Source: Pseudonocardia sp. KRD291 (GTDB lineage: Bacteria; Actinomycetota; Actinomycetes; Mycobacteriales; Pseudonocardiaceae). From it: a stretch of 64,000 nucleotides of DNA. This document shows positions 43,756-52,610 of this stretch, one piece after another. How positions within the stretch are numbered: the first letter of the stretch is position 1; each line of letters starts with the position of its first letter. The position numbers and the translations under genes were made by a program. The DNA lies in assembly GCF_019263595.1 (NCBI RefSeq), contig NZ_JADQDD010000002.1, positions 1 through 64,000 on the forward strand, given 5' to 3'. The notes beneath the pieces are model-generated. The model ran no database searches and was not told the origin of the DNA. It saw only the letters and a program-made list of their open reading frames with translations.

Positions 43756-44637
43756 TCAGGCCGCGGCGTACCCGACTTCGGCGTACACGTGGCCGCCCCG
43801 GGCGTGGTCGCCGCACACGCTGTAGGTCCGGCCGTCCGTGTGCCCCCGCAGGGTCAGCACGTCTCCGGGGACGGCCGGGCGCGCCAGCCGCAGCTGCAGC
43901 GAGCGGCACCAGGCCCGGCCCGATGTTGCACCGGTGAACCGGAGCACCAGGCCCGCCGTGGTGACGATGCTCGCGATGATGTCCGGAAGCCCTTGCGCTG
44001 TGGCGACCTGATGGTCGTGGTGTACCGCCTCGTGGTCGTTCGACGCCAACGACGCGGTCACAATCAGAGTGCGGCTCAGGGGGACGGCCAACGGCTCCAG
44101 GTTCTGAGGCCCCTCATTGACGCTGGCTGGCCGTCTGCCTCGCTCCCCCGGCGCCGGATCGAAGTAGAAGGTGCGGGCGCGCAGCCGGCCGACGGGGCCC
44201 TCGTCGTCGGCGATCGTGAAGCCGATCGTGACGAAGCGCCCGCGGCCGAGCGCGGTGTCCTTGAGTGCGGACACCGCCTCCACCCGGGACCGTTCTGTGA
44301 GCAGCACACCGGGATGGATGGGGCGCAGATACTCCTGCTCGTAGTCGGTGGCAACGACCGCGGTCAGTCCTGCCTCGCGGGCGAGCCCGCGCACCCGGGC
44401 GTGCAGCGTGGGGTGCGCGGCCCGGTCGGTGACCGGCATGGTCCAGGTCTGCAGCATCGCGGGCGGCGCGAGGACCGTCGGGTATCCGGCTCGGCGCGCC
44501 GCCGCCTCGTCGAGGTACAGCGGGTTCGTCTCATCGAGAGCCGCGCACCAGGTGCGGATCGCGTACTCGCTCACCGGCACCTCGGCGCTCCGCTGACCGC
44601 CGTCGAGCGTCGCGGCGAGGTCGAGTGCGTCGGTCAT
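43756..44637 (-). CDS. Double hot-dog MaoC-like enoyl-CoA hydratase
   Basis: A 293-residue protein with two hot-dog halves. The N-terminal half looks like the FAS1-type dehydratase domain (ETNPLYLDEAAARRAGYPT). The C-terminal half carries the active-site-like SLASNDHEAVHHDHQVATA with aspartate and histidine. Such proteins hydrate bulky enoyl-CoAs. ATG at 44637 overlaps the CoA-transferase stop by four bases. It is the last enzyme gene before the TetR gene. Confidence 0.82.
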   Translation of the reverse strand: MTDALDLAATLDGGQRSAEVPVSEYAIRTWCAALDETNPLYLDEAAARRAGYPTVLAPPAMLQTWTMPVTDRAAHPTLHARVRGLAREAGLTAVVATDYEQEYLRPIHPGVLLTERSRVEAVSALKDTALGRGRFVTIGFTIADDEGPVGRLRARTFYFDPAPGERGRRPASVNEGPQNLEPLAVPLSRTLIVTASLASNDHEAVHHDHQVATAQGLPDIIASIVTTAGLVLRFTGATSGRAWCRSLQLRLARPAVPGDVLTLRGHTDGRTYSVCGDHARGGHVYAEVGYAAA

Positions 44638-45761
44638 CCTCGAAACTCCACGGCGTCCAGCTCCCGACGGGGTCGCAGCGGGCGTTCGACGGTGCGCTCC
44701 AACCGCACCGGGCTCGCCACACCGCGCTCCTCGCCGACCTCTCGGAGCAGCCCGCTCTCGGCGGCCAGCGGATCCGCGACGACAGCGGCGTAGTCCTTGA
44801 CCTCGGCGACGAGGACGCCGACCTCCAGCAGACGGGCGACCCACTCCGCGACGCTGCCGCCGGCGAGTCTCTTCTCGATCAGCTCGACCAGCTCGCCACG
44901 GTGCCGGGCCCGGTCGACACCATCGGTGAACCGCGGGTCGTCGAGCAGCTCGGGAGCTCCGATCGCGGCGGTGAACGCGCGCCAGTGCGAGTCGAGGTAG
45001 GCGCTGACGATGATGGCGCCGTCCGCGCATCGCAGGAGGTCGGCGGGCGCGGTGAGGGGGGCGCTGTTGCCGGCCCGCGGTGACTGCACACCGGTCATGA
45101 GAAATTCGGTCAGCGGGCCGGTCTGCAGGTGCAGGGCAACGTCGTACAGGCTCAGCCGCACGACATCCCCACGTCCGGTTCGCTCCCGGCGGAACAATGC
45201 GGCCAGCACGCCATGGCACAGCGCGTGCCCGCACGCCGCGTCCACGGCGGTGAAGCCGATCTTGGTTCCGGGGCGGTCCGGGTAGCCCGTGGTCGAGATG
45301 ATCCCGCTTTCGGCCTGCACCACGATGTCTACGCCGCCCTTGGTCCGCCCGATCGGTCCGCGCCCGAAGCCGGACACCGACGCGTAGACCAGCCGCGGGT
45401 TGCGGTCGAGCAGCTCGTCCGCACCCAGGCCCAGACGTTCCATCACACCCGGCCGGGCAGCCTCGATCACCACGTCTGCTTCGTCGATCAGGCGCAGCAC
45501 CCGCTCGCGGCCCTCCGGGCTACGCAGGTCCAATCGGATCAGCCGCTTGTCGCGGTTGTAGCCCACGAAGACCGGTGAGTCCGGCAGCCTCGCCGCCGCG
45601 AGCGAGCGCAGCAGCCTGCCGCCATCACCCTGCGGAGGCTCGACCTTGACCACGTCCGCGCCGTAGTCGGCCAGTAGCAGACCGGCCGACGGACCGGCGA
45701 CCATCTGGGCCAGCTCCAGGACCTTGATGCCGGCGAGCGGGAGCTCTTCGCCGGCGCTCAC
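44634..45761 (-). CDS. CaiB/BaiF (class III) CoA-transferase
   Basis: A 375-residue class III CoA transferase. VLELAQMVAGPSAGLLLADYGADV is the N-terminal Rossmann part, shown here only in outline, VKVEPP follows, and the aspartate in TAVDAACG fits the catalytic position. It would move CoA to a carboxylate without ATP. GTG at 45761 overlaps the stop of the gene before. With the hot-dog hydratase it suggests an acyl-CoA pathway separate from the ligase-driven one. Confidence 0.88.
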   Translation of the reverse strand: MSAGEELPLAGIKVLELAQMVAGPSAGLLLADYGADVVKVEPPQGDGGRLLRSLAAARLPDSPVFVGYNRDKRLIRLDLRSPEGRERVLRLIDEADVVIEAARPGVMERLGLGADELLDRNPRLVYASVSGFGRGPIGRTKGGVDIVVQAESGIISTTGYPDRPGTKIGFTAVDAACGHALCHGVLAALFRRERTGRGDVVRLSLYDVALHLQTGPLTEFLMTGVQSPRAGNSAPLTAPADLLRCADGAIIVSAYLDSHWRAFTAAIGAPELLDDPRFTDGVDRARHRGELVELIEKRLAGGSVAEWVARLLEVGVLVAEVKDYAAVVADPLAAESGLLREVGEERGVASPVRLERTVERPLRPRRELDAVEFRG

Positions 45762-46870
45762 GACAGGCCCAGCCACGGCAGCCGGCCACTCAGGATCAGC
45801 GTCATGCTTCCCTGCCCGCGGCTCACCGGACCGGCCCCTACCAGCTCGACGGCGACCGGCTGGATCCGGTGCCAGTGCTCGTTCTCGGTGCCGTCCGGGT
45901 AGCGAATCGTCGAGGGATGGGAGACGTCCCAGACGTCGTGCTCGAGACGCGCGTCGCGCCACACGCCGAGGCCACCGCGGTCCGACCAGCCGCCGGAGTA
46001 GCCGAGGCCCTGCATCGCGATCGAGGAGCCCAGCGCCGTGCAGCGGAACGTCACCTCCTCGCCGTCGGACAGGGTGGCGCCGAGCGCGCAGTCGGTGAAC
46101 CGCCGGGTGTCCGGGTGCAGTGAGACGTCCAGGTCGGTACCGGAAACCTCCTGCACCAATCTGCTGCCGTCCCGCCACGCGAGGTCGCCGGTGACGTAGC
46201 CGGGATCGTCGCCGCGCCGGTCGAACAGGACGTGCCCGGCGACCGCGTCGGTGGCGAAGAACAGGAACGCCATGGCGAACCCCTTCTGCGCCAGGTCCGG
46301 TTTCGGCCCGGTCACCGGCTCCCGGACCCCCATCCGCGGGCGCACTCCCCACGAATGGTCGCGACAGGCCCACCAGTCTGCGACCTCGACCGTCTCGCCG
46401 CCCACTTCCAGCCGTCCACGGACGGTGCCGATCTGATCGAACCGGCGGTAGTTCTCGGTGACCCGGCCGCGGGTACGCGCGAAGTGCGGCCGCTCCTCGG
46501 CGGGCGGCAGCACGCCGGTCCAGATCAGTTCCCCGGACACGCCGTGCTCGCCGGGGGCGATCGTGAGCCGGAACTCCTGCAGCGGCACGGTGGGTCGCAC
46601 GGTCAGCGGCCCACAGACCGGGTCGACCTCATGGCCCAGCGAACGCGACACGCGGACGTTGTACTGCCGCCCCCGGTGCACGACGATGACGCCGCCGTCG
46701 AGCACGTTCATGTTGCGGTAGGCGCCCATGGTGACCTGGATCGCCGTGTCACCGTAGGGCGCGTAGCAGGCGAACCAGTAGCGGTCGAAGAACCGCGGGT
46801 CGCTGGTGCCGACGTGGTCGAAGGTGGTCGGCAGCTGGTGCCAGAGGCTGTCGTCGAGGCTGGTCAGCAC
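45758..46870 (-). CDS. CrtC/AttH-like lipocalin-type protein of unknown function
   Basis: A 370-residue soluble protein with two probable beta-barrel halves. ADWWACRDHSWGVRP around 168 is the most distinctive segment and resembles the hydroxyneurosporene-synthase/AttH-like lipocalin families, which hydrate or modify lipids and terpenoids. No signal peptide. GTG at 46870 is one base after the stop of the upstream gene. Function is not assigned; a hydratase or lipid-binding role fits its place between a CoA transferase and a kinase-like gene. Confidence 0.5.
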   Translation of the reverse strand: MLTSLDDSLWHQLPTTFDHVGTSDPRFFDRYWFACYAPYGDTAIQVTMGAYRNMNVLDGGVIVVHRGRQYNVRVSRSLGHEVDPVCGPLTVRPTVPLQEFRLTIAPGEHGVSGELIWTGVLPPAEERPHFARTRGRVTENYRRFDQIGTVRGRLEVGGETVEVADWWACRDHSWGVRPRMGVREPVTGPKPDLAQKGFAMAFLFFATDAVAGHVLFDRRGDDPGYVTGDLAWRDGSRLVQEVSGTDLDVSLHPDTRRFTDCALGATLSDGEEVTFRCTALGSSIAMQGLGYSGGWSDRGGLGVWRDARLEHDVWDVSHPSTIRYPDGTENEHWHRIQPVAVELVGAGPVSRGQGSMTLILSGRLPWLGLS

Positions 46871-46871
46871 G

Positions 46872-47321
46872 TCACCCTCCTGCCTTCGGTACGTCTGGCA
46901 CCATCCGCATCGGGTAGCGGCGCGCGCGCTCGTCGAAGTGCGCAGCGATCGCCCCGTGTTCCGGGCTCGTCGGGTCGATCGCGACGACGACCTCGGAGAG
47001 CAGCGCCCGCAGCCCGTCGCTTCTGACGTCGACCGCGACGACGTCCAGCGGATCGACCGGCGCCTCGTCGAGCGCCTCCGCGATCCGTGCGCCGAGGGGC
47101 GCGGGGGCCGCCTCGCGGGCGCGGCCGAGCAGGGTGGCGGTCTCAGCGACGTCCCAGTGCAGGAACGGCAGGATCGCGGCCCAGCTCGTCTCCAGCATCC
47201 GCAGGTTCTTCACCAGCCCGCGCAGCACCTCGGCGGCGGGGGTGCCCTCGATCTCGGGCGACACCACCCGCTCGAGCGCGAGGCAGGTGCCCGCCAGCTG
47301 CTCGGCGACGGTAGGCCTCAT
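46872..47321 (-). CDS. Small helical protein, partner of the phosphotransferase
   Basis: A 149-residue protein, mostly predicted helix, without recognised catalytic motifs (MRPTVAEQLAGTCLALERVV start). Small helical proteins of this sort are often encoded beside ACAD10/11-type phosphotransferases. The four-base overlap with the phosphotransferase gene supports a complex. Specific function unknown. Confidence 0.6.
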   Translation of the reverse strand: MRPTVAEQLAGTCLALERVVSPEIEGTPAAEVLRGLVKNLRMLETSWAAILPFLHWDVAETATLLGRAREAAPAPLGARIAEALDEAPVDPLDVVAVDVRSDGLRALLSEVVVAIDPTSPEHGAIAAHFDERARRYPMRMVPDVPKAGG

Positions 47322-48349
47322 CGTGGCCCCTCCTCGATCATCCGCAGCATCGCCCGTATGAGCCAGGTCGGGCTGTGGTGCACCCGGTCGAACCGGCCGG
47401 CGACGAACTCGTGCTGGCCGGTCAGCACGATCACGGCGAGCTTCCAGCAGGAGAACACGTTCCACCAGGTGAGCTCGGCGTCGTCCACCGCGTGGCCGGT
47501 CGCGGCCGTGTAGGCCGCGACGATCTGCTCCCGCTCCCAGAGCCCACGGATCTGGTGCTCCTTCGCCCGGACCGGGTTGGTGATCCAGCCCAGGTCCTCC
47601 AGCGGGTCCCCGAGGTGCGCGGTCTCCCAGTCCAGCACCGCGCTGATCCGATCGCCGACGACGAGTGCGTTACCCGGCTTGAAGTCACCGTGCACGAGCA
47701 CCGTTCGGGTCGAGCGGCGTGCCCGCTCGCGCAGCCAGCGCAGCACGAGCTCGAGCTCGGGCACCGGTTCGAGGGCAACCCGGCGCAGCTCGCCCTCCCA
47801 CCGGTCCAACGCGGCGACCGCTGCGTCGGCACCGGGATCCTTGAGCGCACCATCGAGCCGGTGGGCGCGCCAGTCCACGTGCTGGATCCACACCAGCTGC
47901 TCCAGGAAGGCCCGGGCGAGGCCCGACCTGACCGGCTCGGAACGGTCCGAGTTCAGCACGAACCAGTCGCAGACACCCTCGACCCGCTCCATCACCAGCG
48001 ACGGGCTGCCGAACACTGCCCCGTCCTCGTCCAGCCACAGCGCCCGCGGGGCAGCGACCGGCGTCGGCTCCAGGGCCTGGAGCACCGCGAACTCCTCGCG
48101 ACGCTCGGTGTCCAACAGGCTGCCTGCGGGGTCGCGGCGCACGATCAACGGCAAGTCGTGCTCCCCCGCGGTGTCCCGCCATGCGGCGTTCAGGACCCAG
48201 TTCTCCCGGGAGAGCCCGCCCGAGATGCGGACCAGCCCGGTCAGCCGTAGGTCCTCGACCCCGGGAACCCGCTCCCGGATCAGTCGCTCCAGGTGAGCGG
48301 CGACACCTCCCGGGTCGGGTTCGTGCTCTTCGGCGACGGATGGCGGCAC
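47318..48349 (-). CDS. Aminoglycoside-phosphotransferase-like kinase (ACAD10/11-type)
   Basis: A 343-residue APH-fold kinase. VHGDFKPGN is the catalytic loop, VLDWE the metal-binding motif, and LIVRRDP the ATP-lysine strand. In mitochondria and actinobacteria such kinases phosphorylate 4-hydroxyacyl-CoAs so they can enter beta-oxidation. Given the acyl-CoA neighbours, that role is more likely than antibiotic resistance. GTG start at 48349. Confidence 0.83.
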   Translation of the reverse strand: MPPSVAEEHEPDPGGVAAHLERLIRERVPGVEDLRLTGLVRISGGLSRENWVLNAAWRDTAGEHDLPLIVRRDPAGSLLDTERREEFAVLQALEPTPVAAPRALWLDEDGAVFGSPSLVMERVEGVCDWFVLNSDRSEPVRSGLARAFLEQLVWIQHVDWRAHRLDGALKDPGADAAVAALDRWEGELRRVALEPVPELELVLRWLRERARRSTRTVLVHGDFKPGNALVVGDRISAVLDWETAHLGDPLEDLGWITNPVRAKEHQIRGLWEREQIVAAYTAATGHAVDDAELTWWNVFSCWKLAVIVLTGQHEFVAGRFDRVHHSPTWLIRAMLRMIEEGPR

Positions 48350-48397
48350 GTGCGCAACTCCTCCCGGCGGAGCCGTGGCCGGCCCGCCGCACGATCG

Positions 48398-49015
48398 TCA
48401 GTCCTTCAGGAACGAGCGGGCGACCGCGTGCAGCTCGGCCACCTCGAACATCTCCCCGTCCGGGATTCGCTCGTAGCTCGGGGCGGTCAACATGTAGACG
48501 TCCTCGCCGATCAGCCGGGCCCGCTCGTCGTAGCGCCAGAACATCGCCATCGGCAGCAACTGCGCGTACATCTGATCGTCCGCGGCGAGGTCGGCACCCT
48601 CCGCAGCAAGAACCCTGCCGGTGGTGAACCGCACGAACGTCGAGTACGACGCGACGCCCCAGTCGTTCACCCAGCAGATGTGGTCCTGAAAAGTCGACAC
48701 GACCTCGTTCACCGCGTCGTAGTAGCCCTGGACCGCGTCCATGCCCTCGTAGGCGGCCAGCGACGGACCCCACTTCACGTGGTAGATCGGCTCCTCGACT
48801 GTCATCTCCGGGGTCAGGATCTTCTTGTCCTGCCCGGAGAACTCCAGACCGGCATGCCGCAAGAAATTGTCGAGAATCGCCTGGCGGTGCGCGTCTCTCT
48901 CACCTTCACGCGCGTCAGAAATCACCTGAAGACAGTCACGGAATGCGCGCAGATAACGGTTCACGACGTCGTGCCCCTTCACTTCAAGATCGAGTTGAAC
49001 CTGGCGAGGACGCAT
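48398..49015 (-). CDS. NTF2/SnoaL-like protein
   Basis: A 205-residue protein with an NTF2-like core: residues about 85-190 read YEGMDAVQGYYDAVNE then WVNDWGVASYSTF. Such cone-shaped folds serve as cyclases, isomerases or hydroxysteroid-type isomerases. The N-terminal 60 residues are extra. ATG at 49015. It heads the operon that runs to the TetR gene. Substrate unknown. Confidence 0.7.
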   Translation of the reverse strand: MRPRQVQLDLEVKGHDVVNRYLRAFRDCLQVISDAREGERDAHRQAILDNFLRHAGLEFSGQDKKILTPEMTVEEPIYHVKWGPSLAAYEGMDAVQGYYDAVNEVVSTFQDHICWVNDWGVASYSTFVRFTTGRVLAAEGADLAADDQMYAQLLPMAMFWRYDERARLIGEDVYMLTAPSYERIPDGEMFEVAELHAVARSFLKD

Positions 49016-49073
49016 GTCGCCGACAGACCGCTACTCCGCGTGAAGCGCGACCGCGGTGGCGACAAGACACAAC

Positions 49074-49093
49074 TTGACACATCAGAATGTCGA
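49074..49093. promoter_or_regulatory. Imperfect inverted repeat in the promoter of the 49015 operon
   Basis: TTGACA (49074-49079) and TGTCGA (49088-49093) form an inverted repeat with one mismatch, separated by eight bases, about 60 bases before the leftward start at 49015. The spacing suits a TetR-type operator for the product of 43089. TTGACA could also be a rightward -35 box. Confidence 0.35.
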
Positions 49094-49146
49094 TTGCAAG
49101 GGTACCGAGCGAGCGATCGGTCGGAACGTCGAAGGAGCTGGTCCGA

Positions 49147-49569
49147 ATGATCTATCCCGGTGCCGGGAACGTCGTGCAGTGCTGTTTCGTCGTCGACGAA
49201 ATCGAGGCCGCGATGCAGCGCTGGCGCAGGTCGGCGGGACCCACGTCGAGCTCATCCAGCAACTCTGCGACGGTCCGAGCGTCTACCGCGACGCCTTCCC
49301 CGACGGCGTCGGGGGCTTCCATCACGTCGCCGTGCTCGTGCCGGACGTCGACGCCGCCCGCCGCTTCTGCGAGGAGCGCGGGATCGGGATTGCCATGTCG
49401 CTGACGTTCGGCCAGACCTCGGTCATCTACGCCGACACGCGCCGGGGAACTCGGGTGCATGACCGAAGTGCTTCGCGACGACGACGCGATCGTCGAGCTG
49501 TACGCCCACGTCGCCGCGACCGCGGTCGGCTGGGACGGGACTGATCCCGTTCGCGGCCTGCCGACCTGA
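49147..49569 (+). pseudogene. Decayed VOC (glyoxalase-like) protein gene
   Basis: The first 27 codons read MIYPGAGNVVQCCFVVDEIE. The frame then shifts near 49222 to GGTHVELIQQL, GFHHVAVLVPDVDAARRF and FGQTSVIYAD, and shifts back near 49445 to MTEVLRDDDAIVELYAHVAA, ending at TGA 49567. About 60-70 codons normally between the two first parts are missing. Intact relatives are metal-dependent epimerase/dioxygenase-type enzymes. It is followed by an intact SDR gene 30 bases later. Confidence 0.8.
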
Positions 49570-49598
49570 CCCCACACACAGCGAAGGAGCTGGTCAGC

Positions 49599-50417
49599 AT
49601 GTCAGAGTCACCCCTGGTCCGCACGGCTTCCCGGTTCACCGGGAAGGTCGTGATCGTGACCGGAGCCGGAGCCGGGATCGGCTGGGAGACCGCACGCCGG
49701 TTCGCCGGCGAGGGCGCCCGCGTCGCGCTCTTCGAGCTCGAGGAGACTGCCGGGAATCACATCGCCGAGGTCATCGAGGCCGACGGCGGCGAGGCCATAG
49801 CCCTGACCGTCGACGTCACCGACGAGAACGCCGTCGCCGCCGCCATCGACACGGTTCTGAAGACCTGGGGCCGGCTCGACGTCGTGGTGAACAACGCCGG
49901 CCACGGTGACCCACGGTTCGTCGCCGACATGACGGTCCCCGAGTGGGACCACATGCTCACGCTGAACCTGCGATCGGTGTTCGTGATGTCCCGCGCGGTG
50001 TGGCCGGTGTTCACCGACGCGGGCGGCGGCGCGATCCTCAACGCGTCGTCGATCACCGGTCGGATGGCGATGTTCGGCCTCGCCGCCTACGGCGCATCCA
50101 AGGCCGCAATCGCCACCGCGACCCGCGTGATGGCCATCGAGGGCGGCAAGGTGGGCATCCGGGTCAACTGCGTGTCCCCCGGCTACATCCTGACTCCCGG
50201 CTTCCAGGAGTTCATCGACCACCAGGACGACCCGCAGGCGTTCCACGACTCAATGGCCAACCAGTCGGCCCTGCGCCGCTTCGGCTCACCCGGCGACGTC
50301 GCTGAGGCCTACCTATACCTCGCCTCCGACGCCGCCGCCTGGGTCACCGGAACCGATCTCGTCGTCGACGGCGGGATCACGGCGGGCCAGCTGCCGGACT
50401 CCGATCCGCGCAACTGA
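49599..50417 (+). CDS. SDR-family oxidoreductase
   Basis: A 272-residue classical SDR: TGAGAGIG near residue 21, NNAG, NASS and YGASK are all present. A GAAGGAGC site precedes the ATG. It lies between a broken VOC gene and a truncated NTF2-like gene, so it is probably the survivor of a former hydrophobic-compound operon. Substrate unknown. Confidence 0.87.
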   Translation: MSESPLVRTASRFTGKVVIVTGAGAGIGWETARRFAGEGARVALFELEETAGNHIAEVIEADGGEAIALTVDVTDENAVAAAIDTVLKTWGRLDVVVNNAGHGDPRFVADMTVPEWDHMLTLNLRSVFVMSRAVWPVFTDAGGGAILNASSITGRMAMFGLAAYGASKAAIATATRVMAIEGGKVGIRVNCVSPGYILTPGFQEFIDHQDDPQAFHDSMANQSALRRFGSPGDVAEAYLYLASDAAAWVTGTDLVVDGGITAGQLPDSDPRN

Positions 50418-50451
50418 CCGCCACCATCCACACCGATCAAGGGAAATCATC

Positions 50452-50871
50452 ATGAACATGGACTGGGCAGCGGAGTACATCCGCTCCTTCGCCAAGGGCC
50501 CCGAACTGGTCCTCGCCCACTGGGCGACCGAGGGACCGATCGTGCACGAGGACCCCGTCCTCGGGCAGCGCAGCACGACGCGCGAAGCCATCGCCGCGAC
50601 GTTCGCCACATACGCCAACACCGACCCCACGAACGGCATCGGAATCCATCAGTTCGTCGCCGACGAGTACATCGAAAACGACCACAGCGGCGTCACCCAC
50701 TGGACCTGGACCGCCGAGCACTGCGCATCCTTCCTCGCGGTCAGCACGAAGCCGGAGGCGACCATCACCGTGGCGTTGGGCGCGAAGGCGAAGATGAGCA
50801 GCGAGAGGGCGACCACCACCATGCTCACCGCGCCCACGGCCCGCCGCTCGAACCGGTCGATGACCGGATAG
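50452..50871 (+). pseudogene. Truncated NTF2/SnoaL-like gene reading into antisense transporter sequence
   Basis: Residues 1 to about 97 (GPELVLAHWATEGPIVHEDP, HWTWTAEHCASF) match a SnoaL-like fold. After about 50740 the frame reads the reverse strand of an MFS gene up to a chance stop at 50871. The 139-residue product therefore has a normal first half and an unnatural tail. ATG at 50452 is preceded by AGGGAAATC. A deletion or inversion joined the two genes. Confidence 0.75.
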
Positions 50872-51680
50872 GCGAGGAACGCGCCGGGCACACTGGCCAG
50901 GGAGATGGAGAACGCGATGCGCAGTGCCTCGGCGTTGGGGAGCCCGCGCTCGACCAGCAGCGTCGCCACCCAGCCGTTGAAGCCGTAGTTGAGCAGGATG
51001 AAGCAGATCATGCAGATCGACAGGACCACGAGCCGGCCGAGATACCTCCGGGTGAACAGGTCACCGAGGACACCCGGCGCCGTCTCCTGGGCCACGACCG
51101 GGTCGGGCAGCGCACCGCCGATCTTCAGCCGGGCCTTCGCCTCCAGGCGGTTCACCAGCCGCTCCGCCTGGACCGTCCGTCCGTTGTCCACCTGCCAGCG
51201 CACCGACTCGGGGAGGATGCGCAGTCCGAGGATGCAGCCGACGACGCCGAGCGCGCCGACGCCGATCACCCACCGCCACATGCCCGGGCCGAGCGGCACC
51301 AGCAGGCTCGAGATCCCGGCCACGAGCGACACGCCGATGCAGCCGAGGCCCAGGAGGATCGCCTGGTAGCGGCCGCGCAGGTGCGGGTACATCTCACTGA
51401 CGAAGACGAGCAGGACCCCCGTCATGGCCTGCAGGCCGATCCCGGTCAGGATGCGGAACACCCCGAGCCACTCCACGTTCGGCGACGCGGCGGCGGCGAG
51501 CGAGAACAGCGAGTAGAAGACGACGGAGCTCAGAATGACCGTCCGGCGTCCGATGCGGTCCGCCAGCCTCCCGCCGAGGACGGCGCCGAACATCATGCCG
51601 ACGAAGGTGATGGACGTGAGTAGACCGATGGTGCCGATCGAGAGACCCCACTCGGCCCGGAGCGCCGTGTACCCGCCGGT
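50740..51680 (-). pseudogene. MFS transporter gene truncated at both ends
   Basis: The reverse strand codes for the middle of a sugar-porter-like MFS protein: ALRAEWGLSIGTIGLL, then GGRLADRIGRRTV (loop 2-3 motif), then helices up to VMVASGFVLTA. The first helix is lost upstream (stop at 51734-51732 and no start codon between), and the last helices are cut at about 50740 where the NTF2-like gene begins. It cannot make a working transporter. Confidence 0.78.
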
Positions 51681-52023
51681 GTCGCGCCGTCGACAGCCGG
51701 CGGCTGAATCATCGATAGTCGGTACGGTTGATCATGCATCGTCCGAAGGCCATGGCGGTGCCAAGCCGACCACGCACAGCCGGTGAAAGCTGTCCGAGCC
51801 CCCGCCGCGACACCCGAAGCGCGCGTTCGCCCAGTTGCTGCAGCCGGTGCAAGGCGGACCGCCCAGGGGTCAAGACATGCTCAAATAGGCCGCGACTGAC
51901 GTCGCAGACGAAAACAGCGGTGCAGATCTCGAACGAACCCGTCGGGCCTGTTCCCCGCGTTCTGGCCGCTGCTCCACCCGGCCGCTCCGGCGCGGCGGTC
52001 GGTGTGTCGGTTCCGGCATCAAC
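51681..52023. other. Non-coding stretch without supported gene
   Basis: About 340 bases between the truncated transporter and the acetyltransferase. It includes an AT-rich patch around 51703-51740 (GAATCATCGATAG and TTGATCATGCATCG) but no recognisable protein, RNA or repeat. It is probably debris from the rearrangement at 50.7 kb. Confidence 0.5.
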
Positions 52024-52506
52024 CTATAGATTCAGGTGAAACCAGTGTTCATCGCAGAACACCCCTGGCGCGACCTGTAGCGCCCGAGGGAATACACCGA
52101 CTTGAGTCCATCCTCGCCGGGAGTAGAACTCGGGCAGCGGCCCGCCGCCGCGCGTCGACAACCGCAGCTGGAGAAACCCACGCTGTCGCGCGCTGTCGAC
52201 GACGCGCTCGAGCAAGCGACTACCGATGCCGGCACCTTGGCAGGATGGCTCGACCATCAGTTTCGTGACGGCCGCCCGATGCTCGAACAGGTTCCCTTGT
52301 GCTGGCCTGAGCACTACCAGCCCGCGCAGTCCCCCAGCTCCTCGTTCGACGAGCATGTGCTCCGTCCCTTGAACCGTGCCCTCGTGCAGGGCGGCGGCTG
52401 CTGTCTCGATCTCGCGGCCTGGTACGTCCGCAGGGAATCCGACTGCGCCACCCGAGCGCACCACGGCCTCCCACAAGGCGACGACCTCTTCGACCGTTCT
52501 TGTCAC
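52024..52506 (-). CDS. GNAT-family N-acetyltransferase
   Basis: A 160-residue acetyltransferase. VTKLMVEPSCQGAGIGSRLL is the acetyl-CoA binding motif A (Q-x-x-G-x-G), followed by the C-terminal YSRRGWTQVG strand. GTG start at 52506. It is divergent from the GntR gene at 52611 with about 100 bases between. The substrate cannot be told from sequence. Confidence 0.8.
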   Translation of the reverse strand: MTRTVEEVVALWEAVVRSGGAVGFPADVPGREIETAAAALHEGTVQGTEHMLVERGAGGLRGLVVLRPAQGNLFEHRAAVTKLMVEPSCQGAGIGSRLLERVVDSARQRGFLQLRLSTRGGGPLPEFYSRRGWTQVGVFPRALQVAPGVFCDEHWFHLNL

Positions 52507-52573
52507 GGGCCCCTCCGCTCACGTCGGCAACGGGGCGGTTCTTGACCCCACCCACATCGGATCCTACAGTCCT

Positions 52574-52590
52574 TCATATCTCGTATATGA
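52574..52590. promoter_or_regulatory. Palindromic operator candidate for the sugar-acid GntR regulator
   Basis: TCATAT-CTCGT-ATATGA is a perfect 6-base inverted repeat (52574-52579 and 52585-52590), about 20 bases before the GntR start. Its size fits GntR/FCD operators. It differs from the catabolic-island box, so this operon has its own control. Confidence 0.6.
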
Positions 52591-52610
52591 GAGTCGAGGA
52601 CGGGAGCCCG

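Noticed and set aside
47318-48349. Aminoglycoside resistance kinase
   Set aside because: The fold is shared, but the operon is acyl-CoA metabolism and the sequence resembles ACAD10/11-type kinases more.
52021-52038. Another copy of the regulon box (CCTATAGATTC)
   Set aside because: It lies over the stop codon of the acetyltransferase gene and shares only TATAGATT, so it is likely chance.
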